From Simmondsia chinensis (Eukaryota; Streptophyta; Magnoliopsida; Caryophyllales; Simmondsiaceae), in contig JAGTTD010000016.1 in assembly GCA_018398585.1 (NCBI GenBank), positions 19,887,212-19,951,211 on the forward strand: a stretch of 64,000 nt of DNA, written 5' to 3'. The notes beneath the pieces were generated by a model. The model did not search any database. It saw only the letters and a program-made list of their open reading frames with translations, and was not told where the DNA came from. Positions 53,893 through 64,000 of this stretch are shown one piece after another. Position 1 is the first letter of the stretch, and each line of letters starts with the position of its first letter. The translations under genes and the position numbers were made by a program.

Positions 53893-54971
53893 ATAGTTTT
53901 ATCAAGATAGTGCCTTTAGAATAGATCATGTTTTGCAATTAGAACATAAAAATAATTGATTCTCAAGTTATTCAAGTCCAATTAAAGTAAACGTGCTATA
54001 AAGAGTAGAAAATGTCCTAAAAAGCATGATGATAAGGTCTCAATTTTTTTATTATTATTATTTTTTTTAGAAATTGGTTCAAAAAGTGTAATGAAATTTA
54101 AGAAGGCTAAAGATCTAAACTATAGAAAATAGAAAATCTTTTTATTGGCCAACACTATCTACATCCCCATGCAAAGGCTCAGAACTCTTGGAGGCACTAA
54201 GGCCAGCTCTAAAAGATAAAATTGGACTAGACAAGAATATGTTTTTTTAAAAACTTTGTTTAAAATTTTATAAATGTGAGAAAAAAATGGCTCTCCCACC
54301 CCCAAACTTCAAAGTTAACATTGTCCTCAATCTTAAAAGAAATATAAGGAACGAAGCAATAGGTGAGAGACACTTATCAGGTTTGAGGATTACTTATTTG
54401 ATGGTGAATGTCAAGTTACCCCAAAAATTGTTTCAAAAACTGTCAAACAAAATGTACAAAAATATAAGAAAATAATTAAAGGAAATTAAAAGAAAAGAAG
54501 TAAGACAGGAAACTCTGGTTGTCTCCCAAGAAGCGCTTAAGTTATAGTCGTTAGCTTGACTTTTGGCACTGATCTATCCCGTGTCCTAAAGGAGAGTGGC
54601 ATTCCCTCCTTCCATCCTTAATGACCATTTTCTTCTGGGGATCTTTTTGGTACCCTTTTTTACACGACCACCTCCACCTTATATAATGATGGGATCTTTT
54701 AACTTAATGTGCCACAACTTGAATTTCCTTTTCTGATCTTTTCTGGATTTTTTCACTGCGTCATCCTTGGCTCCGAAAGCCTCTGACTTTGTTAGACAAG
54801 CTCGGCACTCTATTTCGGTCATTGGAGGTGGTGGGTCGGTCAAGTTAGGTTCGGTCATTGTGGTGATGGCTCGATCAAGGGGTTATGTCACATTGAGGTG
54901 GTTCTTCTAATGTGTTCTCAGCCCTCAATATTGTGGCGTTAGTTCGTTCCCCTGGGTTGGTGACGGTATTG
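53893..54971 (-). other. 3' non-coding region of Athila-like element
   Basis: On the minus strand AAGCGCTTCTTGGGAGACAACC (about 54538-54517) is the motif usually found just after the integrase end in Athila/Tat elements, so sequence left of it is 3' UTR. Between it and the gag at 54972 almost all of pol is missing. No intact frame. Confidence 0.5.
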
Positions 54972-55394
54972 TTAGGTAATTAAATCTTTGGACCTTTTAG
55001 AAAGTTCCTTTAATGTAGTCCTTACTTCTGTTTCTAAATTTTGGATGGAGGCTTCTTGGTTTCTAAAGTTAGCCCTAGTTTCTTGAATAAAAAGTGTCTT
55101 TTCATGCATGAAATTCCCAAATATCTCTTCTGAGTCATATTTCTTTTCTTGAGGTGGATGAATGGGTGACCAAGGTGCTTTGTGAAGGTTCCAAGAAGAG
55201 TTAGGAGGGTTCATCCATCCTTGACTGTAGGTGTTAGAGTAAGGGTTTTGTTGGGCTTGTTGATAATTTTGGCATATAGTTATCATGTTCGAAACCCAAT
55301 GAGAAAAAGGTGTTGCCCGCTTGGTATTCCGTACTGACATGGTTACCTGTATAAAATTCACATCTAACAATAGAAGTATGAGCAAATTTGACAC
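54972..55394 (-). pseudogene. Athila-like gag fragment
   Basis: Minus-strand frame of 140 codons containing QQAQQNPYSNTYSQGWMNPP NSSW, the linker typical of Athila gag (compare NNNPFSNTYNPRWHDH at 28.8 kb), then EEIFGNFMHEKTLFIQETRA and a coiled NQEASIQNLETEVRTTLKEL. The capsid part upstream is not recognisable. It fits as the gag of the element whose 3' LTR is at 43497 and whose LTR-derived repeats fill the right of the window. Confidence 0.6.
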
Positions 55395-55915
55395 TTATGT
55401 TTTCCAATTGCTTCTGAATTAGTGAGATTTAAGCAGATAATGTCGTGAGTGCATTAACTTCAAGAATTCCAACTGGTCTTCTTGGTACAACTTGGTATTA
55501 AGGTCTCATATAGTTGTCGCTAGCCATTACCTCTATCAACATTCTGTGTTAAATTTTAGGATTTGAAGGAGTAACGTTCAAAAAAAATAAACTTAAAAAT
55601 TAAAAGAAAGATAAAAATAATGATAAAGCACAAAAATATAACAATATAACACAAAACTTAACCAAGCACAATTTTTTTTTTTTTGGGGGGGGGGGGGTGC
55701 TATACGAATTTTGCTACCAAAGAAATAAAGAAGAGAAAAAGGTGGGGGTGATACTAATGTTTTGAAAAACTTAAAAATAACAAACTTAACTTCCAAAAAC
55801 TTATCTGGGTGAATTAAAAACTTAAAAGAATGATAAAATTAATAAGAAAACTTAAAAATACAACAATCTAATATAAAAGTTAAGAAAACCCATTTTTTAG
55901 GGGGGGTAGTAATAC

Positions 55916-56060
55916 TACAACAACAACAACAACATACCCAGTGTCTCAAGGGCTTCTGCTTGCGCAAGGTCTGGGAGGGGTAGGATGAACGCAGCCTTAC
56001 CCTATCAGGTTGAGACCCAGACGAGAGACTATTTTCGAGGACCCCCAACCTTGGGGGTGG
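55916..56060 (-). mobile_element. SINE body in array unit 1
   Basis: Plus strand (ACA)n tail, ACATACCCAGTGTCTCAAGG, GCAAGGTCTGGGAGGGGTAG, to CCCCCAACC, truncated at the 5S-body junction seen in the 5S-headed SINEs. Confidence 0.75.
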
Positions 56061-56212
56061 TACAAATACTAATGTTTCGAAAAACATAAAATAAGAAACT
56101 TGAATTTCAAAAACTTATCTAGGTTAATTAAAAAGTTAAGAAAATAGATAGACTAGCAAGAAAACTTAAAAATATAACAATCTAATACAATAGTTAAGGA
56201 AAATCTTTTTTT

Positions 56213-56214
<2 letters not shown>

Positions 56215-56247
<33 letters not shown>
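56215..56247. repeat. 33-base G homopolymer
   Basis: Preceded by T9. The longest of the T(n)G(n) tracts that recur in each unit; its length is uncertain by sequencing. Confidence 0.8.
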
Positions 56248-56248
<1 letters not shown>

Positions 56249-57395
56249 GATAGAAACACTAATGTTTTTTTGATAAACTTCAAAATAACAACATTTAGTT
56301 TGAAAATTTCATAAAAGTGAACTGATGTGCTTGGTGCATCCTTAGAAAGTGCACTAAACCATATCAACTAATAAAGAAGTGAGTAGGGTATCGTCCCACA
56401 AGGATTGTTATTGAATGAGTATTGAAATTAGTAGCTTAAGCACTATTTGAAAAATCGAAATTTGAAGTTTTTGAAATGAAACAAACAAATTGAAAAATAA
56501 AGATGGTTACTAATTTTTTGAAAGGTTTTCTAATTTAATAAAGTCCAAGGAATCCGATTTCACCTAGTTGTATTAATCCGCCTTTCTATTCTCGGTATTC
56601 AAGTTGTTATTACATATTGATGGTCGAAAATCCTAATTTACTAAATATTCTCTCTTGAGCAACACTTAACATAATCTTTTACATATTAACGCATCAATCT
56701 TTTGCATGAATTTAAATAGGAAATGAGTTTTGAAGTTTCATAGTTTTCACTTAATACCATACAAATCGCGTAAATTTATCTCAAGCATTCGCTCAATTCG
56801 CAGCGTTTATTACTTTAGCAATCATCATAAATCTCCTTTCGGACTAATTACGAATCATTATAGGCTTGAATGGCGATCAAGCATTCAAAACTCATAAGGA
56901 ACAATGATAAACACTTCAACAACGCAATAAACAAATTTGAATACGTCGGATTAGAAAAGAGCATGTATTACAACTTAGGCTACATCATAGTCTTGAAAAA
57001 ACAAAATTAGTTCATGATAGACATAATATAAAGAAAAACTAAAACAAAATCCATGAACTTAAGAAAGAAAAGGATAGAAAAGAATTTGAAAATATGAAAT
57101 TACAAACCAAACTTTTCTTCCTTCACTTCCTTCTCCTCATCATGGTTTTCCTCTCTTAATCTCTACCTTGTATTTGGCTATACAAATTTTGCTACAAAAG
57201 AAATAAAGACGAGAAAAAGGTGGGGGTGATACTAATGTTTTAAAAAACTTAAAAATAACAAACTTTACTTTCAAAAACTTGTCTGGGTGAACTAAAAACT
57301 TAAAAGAATGATAAAATTAATAAGAAAACTTAAAAATACAACAATCTAATATAAAAGTTAAGAAAACCCAATTTTTAGGGGGGGTAGTAATACTA

Positions 57396-57540
57396 CAACA
57401 ACAACAACAACATACCTAGTGTCTCAAGGGCTTCTGCTTGCGCAAGGTCTGGGAGGGGTAGGATGAACGCAGCCTTACCCTATCAGGTTGAGACCCAGAC
57501 GAGAGACTATTTTCGAGGACCCCTAACCTGGGGGGCGGTA
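57396..57540 (-). mobile_element. SINE body in array unit 2
   Basis: Same position and truncation as in unit 1, ending CCCCTAACCTGGGGGGCGG. Confidence 0.75.
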
Positions 57541-58858
57541 CAAATACTAATGTTTCGAAAAACTTAAAATAAGAAACTTGACTTTCAAAAACTTATCTAG
57601 GTTAATTAAAAAGTTAAGAAAATAGATAAACTAGTAAGAAAACTTAAAAACATAACAATCTACTACAATAGTTAAGGAAAACCTTTTTTTTGGGGGGGGG
57701 GGGGGGGGGTGTTAGAATAGTAACACTAATGTTTTTGTAAACTTCAAAATAGCAAAATTTAGTTTGAAAATTTCATCAAAGTGAATTGATGTGCTTGGTG
57801 TATCCTCAGAAAGTGCACTAAACCATATCCACTAATAAAGAAGTGAGTAGAGTTTCGTCCCACAAGGATTGTTATTGAATGTATATCGAAATTAGTAGCT
57901 TAAGCACTATTTAAAAAACTAAAATTTGTAGTTTTTGATATGAAACAAACAAATTGAAAAATAAAGATGGTTACTAATTTTTTGAAAGGTTTTCTGATTT
58001 AATAAAGTCCAAGGAATCCGATTTCACCTAGTTGTATTAATCCGCCTTTCTATTCTCGGTATTCAAGTTGTTATCACATGTTGATGGTTGAAAATCCTAA
58101 TTTACTAAATATTCTCTCTTGAGCAACACTTAACATAATCTTTTACATATTAACGCATCAATCTTTTGCATGAATTTAAATAGGAAATGAGTTTTGAAGT
58201 TCCATAGTTTTCACTTAATACCATACAAATCACGTAAATCTGTCTCTAGCATTCGCTCAATTTGCAGTGTTTATCACTTTAGCAATCATCATAAATCTTC
58301 ACTCGGACTAATTACGAATCATTATAGGCTTTGAATGGTGATCAGGCATTCAAAACTCATGAAGGACAATGATAAACGCTTCAACAATGCAATAAACAAA
58401 CTTTGAATACGTCGGATTAGAAAAGAGCGAATATTACTACTTAGGCTATATCATAGTCTTGAAAAAACAAAATTAGTTCATGATAGACATAATATAAAGA
58501 AAAACTAAAACAAAATCCCTGAACTTAAGAAAGAAAAGGATAGAAAAGAATTCGAAAATATGAAATTACAAACAAAACTTTTGTTCCTTCACTTCCTTCT
58601 CCTCATCATGGTTTTTCTCTCTTAATCTCTACCTTGTATTTGGCTATACGAATTTTGCTACAAAAGAAATAAAGAAGGGAAAAAGGTGGGGGTGATACTA
58701 ATGTTTTGAAAAACTTAAAAATAACAAACTTAACTTTCAAAAACTTGTCTGGGTGAATTAAAAACTTAAAAGAATGATAAAATTAATAAGAAAACTTAAA
58801 AATACAACAATCTAATATAAAAGTTTAGAAAAACAATTTTTTAGGGGGGTAGTAATAC

Positions 58859-58990
58859 TACAACAACAACAACAACATACCCATTGTCTCAAGGGCTCCT
58901 GTTTGCGCAGGGTCTGGAAGGGGTAGGATGCACGCAGCCTTATCCCAAACGAGAGAATGTTTTCAAGGACCCCCAACCTGGGGGGCGGCA
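58859..58990 (-). mobile_element. SINE body in array unit 3
   Basis: As the others but with a deletion of about 15 bp (CATCAGGTTGAGACC region lost). Confidence 0.75.
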
Positions 58991-60288
58991 CAAATACTAA
59001 TGTTTCGAAAAACTTAAAATAAGAAACTTCACTTTCAAAAACTTATCTAGGTTAATTAAAAAGTTAAGAAAATAGATAAACTAGTAAGAAAACTTAAAAA
59101 TATAACAATCTAATACAATAGTTAAGGAAAACCATTTTTTTTGGGGGGGGGGGGGGGGGGGAGGGAAATAGTAACACTAATGTTTTTGTAAACTTCAAAA
59201 TAACAACATTAGTTTGAAAATTTCATCAAAGTAAACTGATGCGCTTAGTGTATCCTTAGAAAGTGCACTAAACCACATCAACTAATAAATAAGTGAGCAG
59301 AGTATCGTCCAACAAGCATTGTTATTGAATGAGTATCGAAATTAGTAGCTTAAGTAATATTTGAAAAACCGAAATTTGTAGTTTTTGAAATGAAACAACA
59401 AATTGAAAAATAAAGATGGTTACTAATTTTTTGAAAGGTTTTCTGATTGAATAAAGTCCAAGGAATCCGATTTCACCAAGTTGTATTAATCCGCCTTTCT
59501 ATTCTCGGTACTCAATTTCTTATTACATGTTGATGGTCGAAAATCCTAATTTACTAAATATTCTCTCTTGAGCAACACTTAACATAATCTTTTACATACT
59601 AACGCATCAATCTTTTGCATGAATTTAAATAGGAAATGAGTTTTGAAGATCCATAGTTTTCACTTAATACCATTCAAATCGCATAAATCTATCTCTAGCA
59701 TTCGCACAATTCGCAGCGTTTATCACTTTAGCAATCATCATAAATCTCCTCTTGGACTAATTACGAATCATTATAGGCTTCGAATGATGATAAACACTTC
59801 AACAACGCAAGAAACAAACTTTGAATACGTCGCATTAGAAAAGAGCGTATATTACAACTTAGGCTGCACCATAGTCTCGAAAAAACAAAATTAGTTCATG
59901 ATAGACATAATATAAAGAAAAACTAAAACAAAATCCATGAACTTAAGAAAGAAAAGGATAGAAAAGAATTTGAAAATATGAAATTACAAACCAAACTTTT
60001 CTTCCTCCACTTCCTTCTCCTCATCATGGTTTTCCTCTCTTAATCCCTACCTTATATTTGGCTATACGAATTTTGCTACAAAAGAATTAAAGAAGAGAAA
60101 AAGGTGGGGGTGATACTAATGTTTTAAAAAACTTAAAAATAACAAACTTAACTTTCAAAAACTTGTCTGGGTGAATTAAAAACTTAAAAGAATGATAAAA
60201 TTTATAAGAAAACTTAAAAATACAACAATCTAATATAAAAGTTAAGAAAAACAATTTTTTAGGGGGGGGGGGGGGGGGGGTTGTATAC

Positions 60289-60434
60289 TACAACAACAAC
60301 AACAACATACCCAGTGTCTCAAGGGCTCCTGCTTGCGCAGGGTCTGGGAGGGGTAGGATGCACGCAACGTTACCCCATCAGGTTGAGACCCAGACGAGAG
60401 ACCGTTTTCGAGGACCCCCAACCTGGGGGGCGTG
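60289..60434 (-). mobile_element. SINE body in array unit 4
   Basis: Full body copy with GATGCACGCAACGTTACCCC. Preceded by a G20 tract at 60261-60280. Confidence 0.75.
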
Positions 60435-61748
60435 TACAAATACTAATGTTTCGAAAAACTTAAAATAAGAAACTTGACTTCCAAAAACTTATCTAGGTTA
60501 ATTAAAAAGTTAAGAAAATAGATAAACTAGTAAGAAAACTTAAAAACATAACAATCTAATACAATAGTTAAGGAAAACCATTTTTGTTTTTTTTTTGGGG
60601 AGGGGGAATAGTAACACTAATGTTTTTGTAAACTTCAAAATAACAACATTTAGTTTAAAAATTTCATCAAAGTGAATTGATGCGCTTGGTGTATCCTTAG
60701 AAAATGCACTAAACCATATCAACTAATAAAGAAGTGAGTAGAGTATCGTCCTACAAGGATTGTTATTGAATGAGTATCGAAATTAGTAGCTTAAGCACTA
60801 TATGAAAAACCGAAATTTGTAGTTTTTGAAATGAAACAAACAAATTTAAAATTAAAGATGGTTACTAATTTTTTGAAAGGTTTTCTGATTTAACAAATTC
60901 CAAGGAATCCGATTTCACCTAGTTGTAGTAATCCGCCTTTATATTCTCGATATTCAAGTTGTTATTACATGTTGATGGTCGAAAATCCTAATTTACTAAA
61001 TGTTCCCCCTTGAGCAACACTTAACATAATCATTTACATATTAACGCATCAATCTTTTGCATGAATTTAAATAGGAAATGAGTTTTGAAGATCCATAGTT
61101 TTCACTTAATACCATTCAAATCGCATAAATCTATCTCTAGCATTCGCTCAATTCGCAATGTTTATCACTTTAGCAATCATCATAAATCTCCTCTCGGACA
61201 AATTAGGAATCATTACAGGCTTTGAATGGTGATCAAGCATTCAAAACTCATGAAGAACAATGATAAACACTACAACAACGCAATAAACAAACTTTGAATA
61301 CGTCGGATTAGAAAAGAGCGTATATTACAACTTAGGTTACATCATAGTCTTGAAAAAACAAAATTAGTTCATGATGGACATAATATAAAGAAAAACTAAA
61401 ACAAAATCCATTAACTTAAGAAAGAAAAGGATAGAAAAGAATTTGAAAATATGAAATTACAAACCAAACTTTTCTTCCTTCACTTCCTTCTCCTCATCAT
61501 GGTTTTCCTCTCTTAATCTCTACCTTGTATTTGGCTATACGAATTTTGCTACAAAAGAAATAAAGAACAGAAAAAGGTGGGGGTGATACTAATGTTTTGA
61601 AAAACTTAAAAATAACAAACTTAACTTTCAAAAACTTGTCAGGGTGAATTAAAAACTTAAAAGAATGATAAAATTAATAAGAAAACTTAAAAATACAACA
61701 ATCTAATATAAAAGTTAAGAAAAACCATTTTTTAGGGGGTAGTAATAC

Positions 61749-61878
61749 TACAACAACAACAACAACATACCCAGTGTCTCAAGGGCTCCTGCTTACGTAG
61801 GGTCTGGGAGGGGTAGGATGCACACAGCCTTACCCAGATGAGAGACTGTTTTCGAGGACCCCCAACCTGGGAGGCAGT
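61749..61878 (-). mobile_element. SINE body in array unit 5
   Basis: Same site; shares a similar central deletion with unit 3 (TTACCCAGATGAGAGAC). Confidence 0.75.
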
Positions 61879-63189
61879 ACAAATACTAATGTTTCAAAAA
61901 TCTTAAAATAAGAAACTTGACATTCAAAAACTTATCTAGGTTAATTAAAAAGTTAAAAAAATAGATAAATTAGTAATAAAACTTAAAAATATAACAATCT
62001 AATACAATAGTTAAGGAAAACCATTTTTTTTGGGGTGGAGGGGGATAGTAACACTAATGTTTTTGTAAACTTCAAAATAACAACATTTAGTTTGAAAATT
62101 TCATCAAAGTGAACTGATGCGCTTGGTGTATACTTAGAAAGTGCACTAAACCATATCAACTAATAAATAAGTGAGTAGAGTATCGTCCCACAATGATTGT
62201 TACTGAGTGAGTATCGAAATTAGCAGCTTAAGCAATATTTGAATAACCGAAATTTGCAGTTTTTGAAATGAAACAAACAAATTGAAAAACAAAGATGGTT
62301 ACTAATTTTTTGAAAGGTTTTCTGATTGAATAAAGTCCAAGGAATCCGATTTCGCCTAGTTGTATTAATCCGCCTTTCTATTCTCGGTATTCAAGTTGTT
62401 ATTACATGTTGATGGTCGAAAATCCTAATTTACTAAATATTCTCTCTTGAGCAACACTTAAGATAATCTTTTACATATTAACCCATCAATCTTTTGCATG
62501 AATTTAAATAGGAAATGAGTTTTGAAGATCTATAGTTTTCACTTAATACCATAAAAATCGCGTAAATATATCTCTGGCATTCGCTCAATTCGCAGTGTTT
62601 ATCACTTTAGCAAATCATCATAAATCTCCTCTCGGACTAATTATGAGTCATTATAGGCTTTGAATGGTGATCAAGCATTCAAAACTCATAAAGAACAATG
62701 ATAAACACTTCAACAACGCAATAAACAAACTTTGAATACGTCGGATTAGAAAAGATCGTATATTACAACTTAGGCTACATCATAGTCTTGAAAAAACAAA
62801 ATTAGTTCATGATAGATATAATATAAAGAAAAACTAAAACAAAATCCATGAACTTAAGAAAGAAAAGGATAGAAAAGAATTTGAAAATATGAAATTACAA
62901 ACCAAACTTTTCTTCCTTCACTTCCTTCTCCTCATCATGGTGTTCCTCTCTTAATCTCTACCTTGTATTTGGCTACACGAATTTTTCTACAAAAGAAATA
63001 AAGAAGAGAAAAAGGTGGGGGTGATACTAATGTTTTGAAAAACTTAAAAATAACAAACTTAACTTTTGAAAACTTGTCTGGGTGAATTAAAAACTTAAAA
63101 TAATGTTAAAATTAATAAGAAAACTTAAAAATACAACAATCTAATATAAAAGTTAAGAAAAACTATTTTTTAGGGGGGGGTAGTAATAG

Positions 63190-63335
63190 TACAACAACAA
63201 CAACAACATACCCAGTGTCTCAAGGGCTCTGCTTGCGCAGGGTCTGGGAGGGGTAGGATGCACGCAGCCATACCCCATTGGGTTGAGACCCAGACGAGAG
63301 ACTGTTTTCGAGGACCCCCAACCTGGGTGGCGGTA
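63190..63335 (-). mobile_element. SINE body in array unit 6
   Basis: Same site, full body, ending CCCAACCTGGGTGGCGG. Confidence 0.75.
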
Positions 63336-63485
63336 CAAATACTAATGTTTCGAAAAACTTAAAATAAGAAACTTGACTTTCAAAAACTTATCTAAGTTAA
63401 TTAAAAAAATTAAAAAAGAGATAAACTAGTAAGAAAACTTAAAAACATAACAATCTAATACAATAGTTAAGGAAAACCTTTTTTT

Positions 63486-63487
<2 letters not shown>

Positions 63488-63516
<29 letters not shown>
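63488..63516. repeat. 29-base G homopolymer
   Basis: Follows T9 at the same place as 56215-56247, 57692-57709 and 59143-59161 in other units. Confidence 0.8.
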
Positions 63517-64000
63517 AATAGTAACACTAATGTTTTTGTAAACTTCAAAATAACAACATTTAATTTGAAAATTTCATCAAAGTGAACTGATGCTCTTGGT
63601 GTATCCTTAGAAAGTGCACTAAACCATATCAACTAATAAAGAAGTGAGTAGAGTATCGTCCTGCAAGGATTGTTATTGAATGAGTATTGAAATTAGTAGC
63701 TTAAGCACTATTTGAAAAACCGAAATTTATAGTTTTTGAAATGAAACAAACAAATTGAAAAATAAAGATGGTTACTAATTTTTTGAAAGGTTTTCTGATT
63801 TAATAAAGTCCAAGGGATCCGATTTCGCCTAGTTGCATGAATCCGCCTTTCTATTCTCGGTATTCAAGTTGTTATTACATGTTGATGGTCGAAAATCCTA
63901 ATTTACTAAATATTCTCTCTTGAGCAACACTTAACATAATCTTTTACATATTAACGCATCAATCTTTTGCATGAATTTAAATAGGAAATGAGTTTTGAAG

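Larger units (their letters stand above)
55575..64000 (-). repeat. Tandem array of 1.42-1.48 kb LTR-derived units
   Basis: Head-to-tail units. The phase mark GGTGGGGGTGATACTAATG starts at 55741, 57219, 58686, 60103, 61576 and 63014 (periods 1478, 1467, 1417, 1473, 1438). Each unit holds about 850 bp matching the Athila-like LTR at 43497-44330 (for example 56335-57180). Beside this are three diverged subrepeats beginning (T)ACTAATGTTT, separated by T/G homopolymers, and one minus-strand SINE piece at a fixed place. The array continues past the window edge. It carries no gene; the short frames in it are chance. Confidence 0.92.

Noticed and set aside
55593..63632. Short minus-strand frames in the tandem array
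   Set aside because: Polyglycine/polyproline or Cys-run products of homopolymers and CAA repeats, not conserved between units beyond DNA identity.

Overview
The window looks like repeat-dense nuclear DNA of a flowering plant, probably a eudicot. The support is plant-type Ty3/gypsy elements (CRM-like, Reina-like, Tat-like and Athila-like), plant L1 LINEs, SINEs with RNA polymerase III promoter boxes, MITEs and a nuclear copy of plastid 16S rRNA. I found no intact host gene. The only host-gene candidate is a 5'UTR plus first exon at about 23.35-23.6 kb, cut by an LTR insertion.

Layout. 307-8056: a complete LTR element without gag-pol. It carries several unrelated tandem-repeat blocks and an antisense, intron-containing pseudogene of the plant 'putative gypsy type transposon' family. 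8221-16719: tangled related Ty3/gypsy copies with TGATG...CATCA LTRs and a tRNA-Met primer site. One is nearly full length but mutated (8654-13822) and one is a deletion derivative (13853-16719). Their pol frame appears to read on into the LTR. 16.7-18.2 kb: a tRNA-derived SINE with perfect 14-bp target duplications and a MITE. 18270-20836: an L1-type LINE with ORF1 but no ORF2, between perfect 20-bp target duplications. 21.3-27.4 kb: a hAT transposase scrap, two inverted copies of one AT-rich MITE, three SINE copies with a 5S rRNA-like head, a hAT-type MITE inside one of them, and a small LTR-element fragment.

27.9-43.5 kb: a LINE scrap and an Athila-type gag remnant broken by a minus-strand LTR. 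A plant-mobile-domain ORF follows, then a second copy of the same 1.37-kb LTR in opposite orientation leading into a decayed Tat-like element. That element was later hit by a solo LTR, a plastid 16S rRNA fragment, a 5'-truncated LINE and an Athila-like LTR. 43.5-55.4 kb: the 3' end of a minus-strand Athila-like element, split by a Reina-type chromovirus (44707-50135, 5-bp duplication AAGAA), with repeated tRNA-like segments, a fold-back element and a gag remnant. 55.6-64.0 kb: a head-to-tail array of units of about 1.45 kb, made from the end of that LTR plus leader sequence, each with the same SINE insertion and long T/G homopolymers. The array runs off the window.

The 'genes' here are transposon genes, nearly all broken, and the main information is the order of insertions. 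Points worth most attention are the 5S-headed SINE family, the LTR-encoded pol tails, the LTR/SINE-derived satellite array, the antisense accessory ORFs beside 3' LTRs in two elements, the ORF1-only LINE and the 16S fragment inside a retroelement.
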